From positions 150,317,265 through 150,381,264 of the forward strand of contig CAXKWD010000005.1 of the NCBI GenBank assembly GCA_964059195.1: a stretch of DNA of 64,000 nt, in the 5' to 3' direction. The position numbers and the translations under genes are program-made. The notes below the pieces were generated by a model, which saw only the letters and a program-made list of their open reading frames with translations, was not told the DNA's origin and searched no databases. The DNA comes from Ectobius pallidus (Eukaryota > Arthropoda > Insecta > Blattodea > Ectobiidae). Of this stretch, positions 36,491 through 47,627 are shown one piece after another. Every line of letters begins with the position of its first letter. The first letter of the stretch is position 1.

Positions 36491-36668
36491 AACTCTGCTT
36501 CTGCTGACTTTAAGAAGAGATTCGCTTGAGTTGTTAGATGTAAATCAGTCAAATACCAGAGTCTTTGAGCATAAAATTGAGCGAAAACATGACAAACAAG
36601 TGTTTATTAAGAAAGGAGTTTTGTACTCGCCAATAACAGCTGCAAGACAAATAACACCACACAAGTAA

Positions 36669-38235
36669 GTATAGGATGCCATAGTCGATAATAAAAGCTT
36701 CTGTATGTAATCTCAGTCGATTCAGTTCTCTTCCAAATATTTAAGAGCAATTCCTAGTGGTAGCCAGATACTACTTATTCTAATGGTTTGCATAGCAAAT
36801 TTGACAGTGGCGTTTCAATGTGTGAATAAGAAATTATTCTGCTGAGAAATACGAAGACTGGATGTCAGGCGAAATTTTAAGAAATTAAGATTTCACATTA
36901 AAAATAAGGTAAACAAAAACGCAATATTTTATAGTGCTGCGTTGATGTTGAAGGTTCATTATGTAAAAGTGAGCCATGAACTCAACTTCGAAGTATTTGG
37001 CTCATTAGTTTCTCTATTCATTCTTTAGGTAGGGCCTACTAACCAACTACCCATAGATGGAGGAAATTCGATGTTGAGTTTTCAGCATAAACATGCCTAC
37101 TCTTTTTGAGGTCCCAGTAACTAAAAATACAATTGTCAGAAACCTGCCTACTAAGGCGATTGTTTCCTGGTGAGCTAAATGTAAAAATTCTCCTCGGTTT
37201 ACACCCACCTGCAGAAGAATTTTCATGCTTAGGCCTACATGTTTCTATAGGGCCATGTATCTGTGAACAACAAAGTCAGAGAAATTAAAACCCTAGGGCC
37301 TATCCAAACGAAATTTTATATTTGATGGTATATCGTCTGAGGATGTGACACGATAATTGGCGAAGACTTCTTGTTCCTACTTTTACTAGGACTACCGCTT
37401 TACGTGGGCCTACAGAAAATTTCGTTTCTCGCGATTTTTTTCGAAAACGGCTCTAACCATTTTCTTTAAATTATCATTGACCACAAGAATTGAAATCCAT
37501 TTTTGTAAATACCACAGAAATTTATAATTTCTATGGTATTTACAAAAATTGATTTCAATTCAATTGTGATGTAAGCTAATTGCTCTAAAAATTTCCCATC
37601 AAAATTTAAACTTCTGTATGTTAGCTTAAACAGGCCTATAGCTGTAAATTCATCCAAATTCTATAAAAAATATATGGACAGTAAGCTAATTCATAGAGAC
37701 AAAAATCTAATAATAAATCTAATCTAAATAAATTAGCTATTTATCTGTTTCACAATTTGTGTTTATTTGTACCAAAGGCAATAAATAGCCCGTTCCATCA
37801 CTGTTAACAGCATTCGATATTTTTTATTGGTAGGCCTATTTATTTCTCTCCCTTCATGTAAGGTGCATTTCTTCGATAGCAGAAAGTGACAAAATAGCCT
37901 ATAGGGAAATTAGAAATTAGTGACTTGTTATCGAATAAAACTGACACAAGTTATATATAGGAACTTACGAAAATCTAGGCGTGTAAGCTTAACTTAAGCC
38001 TACAACATCTTCCGTTTTAATACTGCTCATATTTCAATTGAAATGTACTGAAATCCCCATTTGAAAAACAAGAGCTTTAGGAAAGAGTGAAATAGCGAAA
38101 ATGTTTTTAATAATTTAAGGATTTAAAGGATTCTAATTTAAAACATTATCAACAGAAAAAAAACTACCTAAAGCATAAGCAATAAAAAAAAATACAAAAT
38201 AAAACAAAATACAAAATGGGAAAAATAGGTAGTCC
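36669..38235. other. Spacer with interspersed-repeat pieces
   Basis: 37060-37145 resembles 15770-15855. 37300-37450, inverted, resembles repeat K at 6540-6680 ('ggcgaagact', 'gtgacacgat', 'tctcgcgattttt'). No gene recognised. Confidence 0.5.
37482..37569. repeat. Long near-perfect hairpin
   Basis: 'gaattgaaatccatttttgt' plus 'aaataccacagaaatt' pairs with 'aatttctatggtatttacaa' plus 'aaattgatttcaattc' around a loop of a few bases. The stem has about 36 pairs with one or two mismatches. It could be a decayed palindromic MITE or a small-RNA-like precursor. Confidence 0.8.
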
Positions 38236-38239
38236 TAAA

Positions 38240-38966
38240 CAGTCACACCTCTGTATAACGAAGATCGATATAACGATAAACCCTCTTATAACAATACTTT
38301 CGTTTGGTCCCGGCGAATTTCCTATCTTAATAATGTTAAATATAACTCACTAAAACGATGGAGCTATTTTAGAACAGCCCTTCTATAACAATATTTGAAG
38401 GTTGAATTGTTACTGCAAACCAGTAGCTTAGTTGGTATTGATATCAGATATGTATCCTTCGCAGCCTCCAATATTGTTTTCTGAGTGCCTGATATCTGTT
38501 ACATTTCTTAGAAATTCGAGAAAATAAAGGTTCATGGTGGGTGGAAAATAGGATCTCTGAGGCTAAACTCATCCCTTATGTGTGAATTTGCTTGTGTCTT
38601 TTCTTCCCTCTACCCACAACCTACGAGTTTGAAATTTCTTAAAAATGGCTAGGCTCAGCGTGCCATGATCCGTGATATTAGTCTGAATGGTATTTTTTTA
38701 GTGTGCGGGTGTAAAGTTGCTATGGTTACAATTCAACGGATTCGAAGTCAGTAAGTTGAAAACAAAATTGGGTTTTTTTTTTTTAATATTTATTTGGACT
38801 TGTGATTCATTATTTTCCACTTCGTCACATGTCTGGTTCCATGAATTATCCTGTAGATTACACAGTTTCTGAATGCAGTCCTTCTAATGTGTGGCAAATG
38901 GCATCCCCTCAATACACAATTCAATCTGCTAGGGCCCACAAATATCGTTATACGAAGGTTTCATTG
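38240..38966. mobile_element. pogo/Tigger-like non-autonomous element, 727 bp
   Basis: The left end CAGTCACACCTCTGTATAAC (continuing 'gaag') and the inverted right end CAATGAAACCTTCGTATAAC (continuing 'gat') are related TIRs containing TATAACGA, typical of pogo/Tigger elements. TA follows the right end, as for a TA duplication; the left TA is not preserved. Inside the ends lie additional 'tataacga' and 'ttataacaata' motifs. No transposase frame survives. Confidence 0.78.
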
Positions 38967-40060
38967 TATTAAGTTTTAAGTGTTATTTCCAAAGCATTAA
39001 AAAATAGCAAATAATACTGAATCTTCAGTTCTATCGAATACGCCACTGGTCTTGAGTAATTTTTGGGGAAAAAATACATACACATAGTAGGATCTTATCG
39101 CTTGATCTATCAGAAATCAAGGAGACTGAATCCACTGCATTTTAAAACAGATTATGCATATATGGCGGTATTCACGAAGGTATCCATGCATAATGAGAAC
39201 TGGATGCCAGAGGGAGGGGGTGGGGAGAGGGAGATGAGCTACTGGCCAGATTCCCAGAGCTACATTATAATATTAGAAACCCTGAGGGGGGTTCATGGGG
39301 CAGAGGAGGAGGAGGGGCGGAGGTAAGAAGGGGGCAGAACCTAAGCATGGTCCGCCCAGTACAACAGTACTGCAAGTCTTCACTGGTAACAACTATCACA
39401 GTCTCTTGCACAACTTCCAAGATGGTGGACCTCAGCATCACACATACTAACATGCTACTCCATCTTAAAAGTCTGCTCCAGCTCCCAAAAGAATAAAAGT
39501 TTCTGGCATCGGACTATTAATAGCAAGTTTTGTTAAAATTAGACCTTTAGTTGTCAAAGCCTAACAGATTAAAAAATTAACTTTTTCCCTAATATTGATT
39601 TAGACGTGGATCTCTTATCTTTTGAATTCACTGGAAGAGATGTCTTGAAGAATTTGTTCGCCTTTGTTACTCTATATTCTGTAATATCTGTAACTAACCA
39701 TATCCCGCTACGATGCTGAACTAACTTACGAGCAGCTAAACTCTGTGTGCCATTTCTAATAGGCCTTCCAACAATGATCTCTTATTCAAATTGGCAACTC
39801 TCATATCAAATCTGAGGACAGCACGAAGATCTAGGAATAAATCTTGAGATTATCCTGCAGTGGCAAAACAATTTTAATTTTGTAATAAAAAAGTAAATAC
39901 TGTAGGCTATTACATATTTAATAGCAAAATAAAATTACAAATTTATCTATTTTGAACCTAAAATCTTACCTTATATCAGTAATTTGTAATAGATAACAAA
40001 GTAATTTCACATACTTTTATACGTTATTGTAGTTACAATCTTCCCTTCTACCGAAATTGA
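38967..40060. other. Spacer with purine-rich tract
   Basis: 39215-39330 is very rich in G and A on the plus strand ('gagggagggggtggggagag', 'gaggaggaggggcggagg'). The overlapping frames 39063-39326 and 39265-39453 are low-complexity products. Confidence 0.5.
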
Positions 40061-40061
40061 C

Positions 40062-40815
40062 TTTTTTGTTCGACCATTCATAGGCGTAGCGAGGGGGGGG
40101 TTTTGGGGGTTTGAACCCCCCCCCCCATTGATTAAAAAAAGGAAAATTGTATAATTTTTTTAAGTCTGCCCATAAATTGCTTAATACAAGTATAAAGCGT
40201 GGGAAGCTTAAAACTCGTTATTTTGCGTCTTAATTTTTAAAATTTTCCGGGGAAGGACCCCCGGAAGCTTAAAACTTGTTATTTTGCATCTTAATTTTTA
40301 AAATTTTCCGTGGGAGAACCCCCGGAAGCTTAAAACTCGTTATTTTGCATCTTAATTTTTAAAATTTTCCGGGGGAGGGCCCCCGGACCCCCCTCTCCTT
40401 CCATACTCGCCAGACCCCGCGGATGTTATAACCCCCCCCCATATGGTCGGCCTGGTTACGCCTATGCGACCATAGTCTACTATAATACGCTTATAACGTG
40501 TGACGTAACGGTATCATAATTATTCTCATTTCTACAGTTTTTCATTTCGACATCGATTTGGTATCGATTATTATCGAACACGGAACGATCTTGAGACCTT
40601 TACGGTAGCAGTTGAAATCTGCATAATAAATAGCTTGTATTTAATAAAAATCAATTCTGTTTGTGTTAATTTTAATATCATACTAAAATGAGTTAATTTC
40701 GTGGTGTCAAAATTCGTCGATTTCGTAAAAATGACGAAAAGAAAGCTTCGATTTGACCGACGACATGAGCTGCCACCTGTCTTAGAAGACAAGAACTACA
40801 ACCAGTTCATGAGAA
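40062..40815 (+). repeat. Interspersed repeat 'Q', copy 2 (first half)
   Basis: Starts 'ttttttgttcgaccat', is broken by the hAT MITE at 40079-40466, and resumes 'accatagtctactataatac'. It aligns with 34597-34965. The second half reappears at 43455-43627, after the LINE relic. The 73-codon minus frame 40571-40792 is incidental. Confidence 0.78.
40079..40466 (-). mobile_element. hAT MITE with G/C homopolymers, copy 2 (388 bp)
   Basis: Same element as 5748-6138, inverted: CATAGGCGTA and TACGCCTATG ends, three tandem units, and homopolymer G and C runs. Flanks CGACCATT (40071-40078) and CGACCATA (40467-40474) agree at seven of eight bases. The paralogous repeat at 34597 has the uninterrupted 'tttgaccatac'. 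Confidence 0.92.
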
Positions 40816-40969
40816 TGTTGGCGCGAAACTTGAAATACTTATCTTCTATTTCTTGTGAAAATTAAACGATTTACAGGTGAAATATAATTCATAAAGAGTT
40901 TAATTTAAATTACATTAAATGAATTTAAATTAATTTAAGGTATTAAGACTAATATTAAGTGATATACAT

Positions 40970-43300
40970 TGAAACACATTTAAATTATTATAAAGATATT
41001 GGCATCGGAACTTCAGAACCAAAGTAATTGCCCGTTTCAAGGCTTATTCACAATGCCATATCAATTAATACAACGTGAAAAAGAAATACCAGTGAGTGAA
41101 ATCATAACAGATTAAGACATTTCGACATCTGTCACAGATGCTGAATCATTAATCATTAATAAACCAAGCAGGACTTACAAAAGAGCACAAGCCAAAAGCT
41201 CAGGCAAAGAAGGAGACTTTGTATTACCAAAGAAGTTTGGTAAACCTTTTACCACACCTACATCTACGTTAAAACTTCAAATTCATTTACTCCTCTGTGC
41301 TTAAGTGCTTACGCAGGGTCTACTTCTAATGCAGCATTAGTTCAAAACATGAAAACTGATACAGAACCTAATAAAAGCAGAAAACCAGAACCTATTATCG
41401 TAATATCGAAAGTTCCATATTTTAGACTCCGAGAACATTTTAAACAGTTTGTAACGGTAATCCCAACTTGTCAACTCTGCCCACATGGGACATAAATTCT
41501 ACCAGAAAGTACAGTGGACAGTATGAAGACAAAAGAATATCTGCACACTCAAAAAATTGAGTTTTATACGTTTACTACTGGAGAACAAAAGAAAATAAAA
41601 GTTGTCTTGAGTGGATAACCTATAGAAACTCCTACCGAGAAAATTGTCCGACAGCTAATGTTCAGTTATGTTTGATACTTGAGATTTGATGGAGTTTTTT
41701 ATTATCTTGGCTATCTATAATAATCCTTTAATATTTATTCTTGTCTTCTTCCGGCTTTGGTGATATTTTATTCAATGCCAATTTCCTCACGGCCTCCTAG
41801 TAATTATTATTTTTATTGTCAAAAAACAATTGATCACTAGTTCTTTTCTCTATTAAACTCAAATCAACGTTTATTTTCGGTTTTTTATTTTTATTATTTT
41901 AAGTACAGAATAATTATAAAACATATTTTATTTCATTCTCTTACTTTTCTTTTTGATTGCTTCACAATCCACGTTTTTCTTTAAATTTATAATTGCTCAA
42001 TCGTTTTATAATCTTCGCCCAATGGGATTGAGTTTCTAGTATTGTTATAAGTCATTGTTTTAATTCAAACCATTCATTCCTTCGTCTACGTCCATTGTAC
42101 AATCCTCTTTAAGGATTATAGTTCATTCTGGACTTATCCAGCAGTGATTTTTATTATCATAGAGCTTTATATTTCGCTTCCTGCGAGTTAAAGTTTATTC
42201 ATACTTGGTATTAATTGCACAGAAGCAATTTTCCACGTTTTATTCTCTGAAGATTGGCTGAATTTGCTTAGTGTCTCTACCAGACATTTCTTCGAGGATT
42301 GATTATCTTAATTATTGCCTGATTTTGGACTTCAGGGTTACTTCTTGTGTGATATTAGATACAAAAGGAATCTTTATTACCAAGTGAGTGTTTTTAAGAC
42401 CTAAAATTATTTCATACAGCTTCTAATATTGCATTGACTTCAACGCAACATAGCTGTATTTACATTGATACGCAATATATTTCAGTAACATTATTATTGC
42501 GTTTATAATTTGTGAATTCAAGCATCACATTGACTGTGAATGTTATAAATTGCAGCATATAATTACTGCATATATGTATTTATTATTATTCACATCATTT
42601 CTTGAATATTAAATCAAGTGGTCCTCCGGTATTGTCATTAAATCTGTCTTTTAAACCAGCAAGTTTTCATTTATTTGGCGGTATCAATCATCTCTGCTTT
42701 AAGAAGACCTTCAAGACATCAATGAAGAATCTAGCGAGTGATTGTGGTTCAAGAAGAGTTCAGTGTCAGTGTTACATTGCCTATGGTCTTTGTTTCTTGT
42801 AAAATTATTATCTTGCCTTCTAAACGGAATGTATCGCGTGCATTTAATTCTTATCAGCCTCAATTAATTCTCATATGGTCTGCTGCTGATGCACGCGGTA
42901 CAGCTAAGTAATCTTCAGTACCCTATAGAAAGCGTGAGGCTGTTAAAAAGGCAGATTAAGGATAACCAGTCTGGGGTAAAGAAGTTGGAAGCTATGCCAT
43001 TTTGGGTCATAACACTTTATGATACCCCCAACACCCCGAATATCAGAAATTTAACAGGATTGTACGATCTAAAAGTCACATTTTCCGACTATCGAGGCTA
43101 CCACGGGACCTGTACAGTGCTACAGATGCCAAGGTTTCGGATGTTACGTTTCAGTAAAATGTGCACGCTGTGGTCAAAGTCACCCAAGCAAAGAGTGTAC
43201 GAAAGACCCACTTCATCCTCCAAATTGCGCCAATTGCAATAAGGCGCATCTCGCTAATAAAGGAAATGTGAAAAGTTCTTTGCTTATTCAAGGGTCCGAA
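40970..43300 (+). pseudogene. LINE ORF1 (gag-like) relic, split by an insertion
   Basis: The upstream part (to 41658) includes a frame with EQKKIKVVLSG, a stop, then PIETPTEKIVRQL, resembling the 'KVVIKGLPxxTPxEEIxxxL' segment of Jockey-type ORF1. After the 1.24-kb insertion the protein resumes at 42908 with SNLQYPIESVRLLKRQIKDN and MPFWVITLYD, then DLKVTFSDYRG. A +/-1 frameshift near 43100 leads to PVQCYRCQGFG, CARCGQSHPSKECTKD and CANCNKAHLANKG, three zinc-knuckle-like Cys clusters. One expected knuckle His is missing. ORF1 of this type binds element RNA. Stops, a frameshift and loss of ORF2 make it non-functional. Confidence 0.82.
41659..42899. mobile_element. 1.24-kb unclassified insertion with 8-bp duplication
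   Basis: Flanked by ACAGCTAA at 41651-41658 and 42900-42907. Removing it and one duplicate restores an uninterrupted gag-like reading frame across the junction, which strongly supports a true insertion. It starts TGTTCAG and ends CACGCGGT, with no obvious TIR, LTR or A-tail. The duplication length would fit a hAT-type element, but the ends do not show one. The 66-codon frame at 42602-42802 inside has no recognised relative. Confidence 0.75.
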
Positions 43301-43454
43301 ATAGTCCAGGTAATTTTTCTAATCTTGAATCGACATATATTGTATAAGTTAGTCAGGGATTTATAGAAATCCGATACTACAGGTATGTCAATAAAAGATG
43401 AATATAAAAAATGTTATGGCGCGCTGAAGCGTGACTGTCTGTATGAGTGAATCT

Positions 43455-43627
43455 ATAATCTCAGAATTTAAACATTTAGACTAATTATAGTCGATCAAAA
43501 ACAGTCGTATGCAACTTGCCTATAATGGTAATTAAGATAGCCAACTCTTATGAAACGAGCGTATCATAAACATACTCGTTTCTTAATAAATGCCATTATA
43601 GGATTGTTGCATAAAATACTATTAGGC
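43455..43627 (+). repeat. Interspersed repeat 'Q', copy 2 (second half)
   Basis: Aligns with 35008-35090 and 35345-35425 ('aaaaacagtcgtatgcaact', 'tgcctataatgg', 'catactcgtttcttaataaa'). It supports the view that the LINE relic was inserted into repeat Q. Confidence 0.7.
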
Positions 43628-43631
43628 TTAT

Positions 43632-45142
43632 GGGTCATTCTTCCGATTGTGGGGAATTTCGTGTCCCAACCTTGCCAGTCTCGTAAATTAGAAATTTCCT
43701 ACCTTTTTACTATTTACTCGTAAGTAATCATCATTTATCTAGTTAAAATATAAAGAAGTATATTTTTATTCTGATATATTGTGGTATTTAATAGCTTGAA
43801 ATGTTGACAGGAACTACAAATTACCCATGAAATCAATGTCCCAACTCGAAGTACTGCATGTACGAAAGCTAAGAAATTGACCGAGAAGTCTTCTAAAAAA
43901 ATTGTAAATACAGGAACTGCAGAAGGCATGCTCACTCTCATTGATGATATTACGATAATTATTTTATTCTTATTTGTACTGTGTTATTTATTTTTATTTA
44001 AGTGCTTAACTGAGTGTCCCTGCATTAGAATAGTCAACACCGTAACGCACGTAGGAATTAAATTTGCGCCAAATATGCTATTGCGACATTAACTACGACC
44101 ATAAGTTAATTGGGAAGAACGATGGCAACAATGTGGCAACCACAAAAATATTCCTTGTGTGATTGTAGGAACCGTAAGAGCAAAAAACCAGATTTTTCAG
44201 GAAAGTACCTCAATTGCATGTCAACACCGTAACGTAGAAAAAAGTGTGATTTTGTGATTTTTATAAATATTTTTAGTCTAGCAAAGAATTTTTGGCTGTA
44301 TTTGAAGATAAAGCATGTGATGAATCGTCGTTTTTTTTCAGTCTTAACTTCGAAAACTTATGAACAAAAAAAAATGTCAACTCCGTAACGGTCAACTCCG
44401 TAACGAATTCCTTCGTGACGGAGTTGAACACTGTTACAGGGGTGACTTTATTGGCTTGCATATGTTTCATTTAATTTAAATTTAGCTTATTAATTGTATT
44501 TACCTCATTATATGAATACATTATCGAAAACATGTCCACATCTTGAAATGAATGTCCACACCATAACGCAAGTGTCCACACCGTAACGGAGTCTCCACCC
44601 CATTTTTCTAAGTAAAATGGCAGTAAAATGGCAACAGTTAGCAATAATTTTTAAATTTCTTTTTCTTAATGAGGAGGCATTTATGCACTCTATTCTTAGC
44701 ATGCATGGGATATGAAAATAAATATTTGACATTAAAAACTGTGACCATAGTAACAAAATTGAGCATTAAAAAATCTCGATCCTATATTCTAAAATAAAAG
44801 TTTTAATTTTTTTGTCCATTATAGTAAATATTGGAGATAAAATTGATACAAGGTGAATCGCAAGCCAATGACCTATAGAAACAATGAATAAAAATGCTTT
44901 AATATTTCAAATTGTTAATATTAGGACCGGAAAACGCTCCGTTACGGAGTTGACTGATATTTGCACCTACTGATATTAAAAAAATTATATCTAATTTTGT
45001 GATTAACATTGAGCTCGGCCAGTTCACTGGGAATAGGTTAACATCATAATAAACAAGATGACATCAATAAAACACAGTTTTGTGACAATTGTAATTCCAG
45101 CTTAACAGTGGATGAAAATCCCCACAATCGTGAGAATGACCC
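43632..45142. mobile_element. 1.5-kb TIR transposon with CCGTAACG motif array (possibly Sola-like)
   Basis: TIRs of about 30 bp: GGGTCATTCTTCCGATTGTG plus 'gggga' at the left, and inverted GGGTCATTCTCACGATTGTG plus 'gggga' at the right. They are flanked by TTAT on both sides (43628-43631 and 45143-45146). Eight copies of GTCAACACCGTAACG-like 15-mers lie inside, six direct and two inverted. A 71-codon frame (43877-44092) may be a transposase remnant but shows no domain. Four-base duplications and GRG ends are described for Sola elements; that assignment is from memory and tentative. Confidence 0.8.
44033..44954. promoter_or_regulatory. Array of GTCAACACCGTAACG-like motifs
   Basis: Copies at 44033, 44220, 44376, 44391, 44554 and 44574 (plus) and at 44414 and 44940 (minus). 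The variants are GTC[A/C]AC[A/T]CCGTAACG or close to it. They are irregularly spaced, and 44376 and 44391 abut head to tail. Such short repeated boxes inside a TIR element are usually protein-binding sites; no binding protein is known here. Confidence 0.7.
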
Positions 45143-45436
45143 TTATATCTCCAGAAATCCCTACCTCCGTTAACAGATTATAATAATTATTTTCTGTATG
45201 TCGAAGTAGGCCTACGTTCTGAATGAATCTACGAGATAAAATAGATGGCTTGATAGGTAATGATATTGTTCTTATAGCGCACATATACAGTCCATTAGGT
45301 TGGAGTCTAACCGTTAGACTGTGGCCAGATGAAGAAGTTGATCCTTGTTAATCCCACATATCAGTTTATCGAGAGCCGGTAAGCATATTTGTGAAAAAAT
45401 CGTTAAAATATAGTCTAAAGCATAAAATAAGTCCAG

Positions 45437-46143
45437 GGCCCTGTTTCATAGAGCTTGCTAATAATATTAGAACTCATAATATTATTCATTAGTTATCAAA
45501 ATCTTGTTTCAAGGAGATATGAACACTACTCATAAAATATCTTCACTATTATTATTAGTTCATTAGTCAGCTGATTGATTTGGAGGTTATGTCTGGATTG
45601 TTGTTTGTGTTTTTGTTTCTTTGTGAATACTATTTCAAAGCAGCACGGCTTACATATATCTTCATAAATGTAACAAATAATAACTAACTCTAAGAAATGA
45701 ATAAATCTGCCAGGCACTTATTCAAGATAGCAGTAGGCTTATGTACTAAAATATAACCTCCATTCCAAAAAACTTGCTATGTCAAAAATTTCTTTGATAG
45801 CGTATGTAGGCCTAAGCGTTTTTCTAAATTGATAATTAAATCAGATTGATTCATTTTACACATTTTTAAGATCACGAAATCTCAATTAAGTTACATGGTT
45901 TTGAGAATAACCTATTAGCCCAAACACACTTAGGCCTATAGAAAAACACCTAATATTATTAGTAAATTTTATTAGTTCTGAAGTTTAGTAATAATATTAG
46001 CAATATTTATTAATAATTTAGAGCCATGAACTCATAACTAACATTATTAGAAAATACTCTTATGAAACAGAAGACTAATGATAATAACTAATATTATTAT
46101 GTATTTGCTAATAATATGACTGAAAGTTCCATGAAACGGGGCC
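45437..46143. mobile_element. PIF/Harbinger-like MITE, 707 bp
   Basis: Ends GGCCCTGTTTCATAG and, inverted, GGCCCCGTTTCATGG, resembling Tourist/Harbinger termini, flanked by the 3-bp CAG (45434-45436 and 46144-46146). Inside, 'taataatattag' and its complement occur about ten times, and the right third carries a second end-like 'cttatgaaacagaag'. Two minus-strand frames (45526-45717, 46047-46235) are incidental. Confidence 0.78.
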
Positions 46144-46146
46144 CAG

Positions 46147-46990
46147 GTGAGTTTTCGTTGTTTCTGAAGCAAGCTAATATCCTTAATCTTTTTGCCATTA
46201 GCATTTGTGATGCCTTGACGCTGAGGAAATGTCAATCCGCTTCATTCCTCTGAAATTCCAGAGACCTAATTCTCAAGATTTTCAGAAGCGGAAATACCTC
46301 TACGCAATTAATTCGGCTTATGAACAGTTGTGACAAAAACACCCGTCTAGATTTAAGTAGTTTTAAAAAAAGCTGTGAGCAATCTCCTTTGTTGGGATAA
46401 TAACAGAAAAGAGCTAACGTCCTTCGCTAAGAGACAGTATCTTTTAATATGCCCCGAAGGGCATTAACAGAATAACTTACAAAGAATATGACATTTCGTG
46501 TAGCAAAAATCCCATCGATTCTAAAATGCAAACACCAATTAAGTAGACGCGTTGTAAAACTTGATATCCTTTTGAGGACTCCCTCCACGTGATTTACTTA
46601 ATTCCTTTTTTATATCCCTTCTCCCCCATCCTCTTAATTTTTAAATTGCTTCACGAAGCAATGCATGCAACCTGGGCTCATGTAAAAACTTGAATTTCTT
46701 TAAATTTTCGCCTAAGGGAGTATCGTGTAGGCGAATTCATCCAATTTCTAAGCCTGTAAATAACTAAGGTGCAATATGAGAGATTATCCCTTTAGGGCGT
46801 AGACCGATGCTTAATATGGGCCACAGGAAGAATGATGCGTGATTTAATCCTCTAGAGTCTACTCTTAACATGGATATGCAGGCCTTTTTATACAGAACAG
46901 GGGTGTTCAACGTTTTTGGAACTGAGCTATCCATGAAAAGTAATTCATGACTGACATATGACTGAAGTAAATATAACGAACATAAAGAAC
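46147..46990. other. Spacer, no gene recognised
   Basis: Nothing but short frames without recognisable motifs (46764-46994, minus). Confidence 0.45.
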
Positions 46991-46998
46991 CCATTTAA

Positions 46999-47565
46999 GG
47001 GGGGACATACAGCTTTCGGTGAAATTCAAAGGTGAGAAATAGATGAATTTCATTATTTTTTCCTCAGCAACGAATTGCTCTACAATTGCATACTATTTTC
47101 AAAATTATTGAAAATGTTACCGTTACGGGTAAAAATCGTTTCAAAACGGCTGCCACGTTTTATGCACTGAAATGCCGTTTCCTTGATAACTTCCACAAAT
47201 ATCAATATTTCTGAGTGATTATTTTTCTGTGTACTTTTTAACATTATATGAACAACACTATCTACAATCATTCATTTAACATTAATAGTTTACATATATT
47301 TTTAAAGAAAAAGGAAATTTTTAAAATTGATATTTTAATAATACTTATGCTGTAGATATTCCGAAGATTATTGATGATGCTGTTCATGTGACGTTTGCAA
47401 TTAGATACAAAAAATAACCACTCGAAATATTGCCATTAGTGGAAATCATCACGGAAATGGCATTTTAGTGCATGAAACGTGGCTGCCGTTTTGTAACGAT
47501 AATTACCCATAACTGTAAAAGTTTAATTAATTTAGAAAATAGTACGCTAATTTTTTTATTCCATC
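46999..47565. mobile_element. Inverted-repeat element beginning at TTAA
   Basis: 47085-47245 is repeated inverted at 47395-47555, with arms sharing 'aaaacggctgccacgttt', 'atgcact.aaatgcc.tttcc' and 'actatttt'. The left edge is TTAA (46995-46998) followed by GGGGGGACATAC, suggestive of a TTAA-targeting family such as piggyBac or Kolobok. A matching right terminus was not found, so the right boundary is approximate. Confidence 0.65.
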
Positions 47566-47593
47566 TGCGTAAAACACAATACAATCATTACTG

Positions 47594-47627
47594 GTGCCCG
47601 AATGAGCAAAAGCTCACGCTTGGGCAC
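47594..47627 (-). repeat. LINE-3'-end-type stem-loop
   Basis: 'gtgcccgaatgagcaaaagc' plus 'tcacgcttgggcac' folds with GTGCCC/GGGCAC outer and TGAGC/GCTCA inner pairs. Similar double-stem motifs are at 58297-58334 (minus) and 62851-62880 (plus). Confidence 0.6.

Noticed and set aside
41659..42899. Solo LTR
   Set aside because: Ends are TG...GT rather than TG...CA, and the 8-bp duplication is longer than the usual 4-6 bp of LTR elements.
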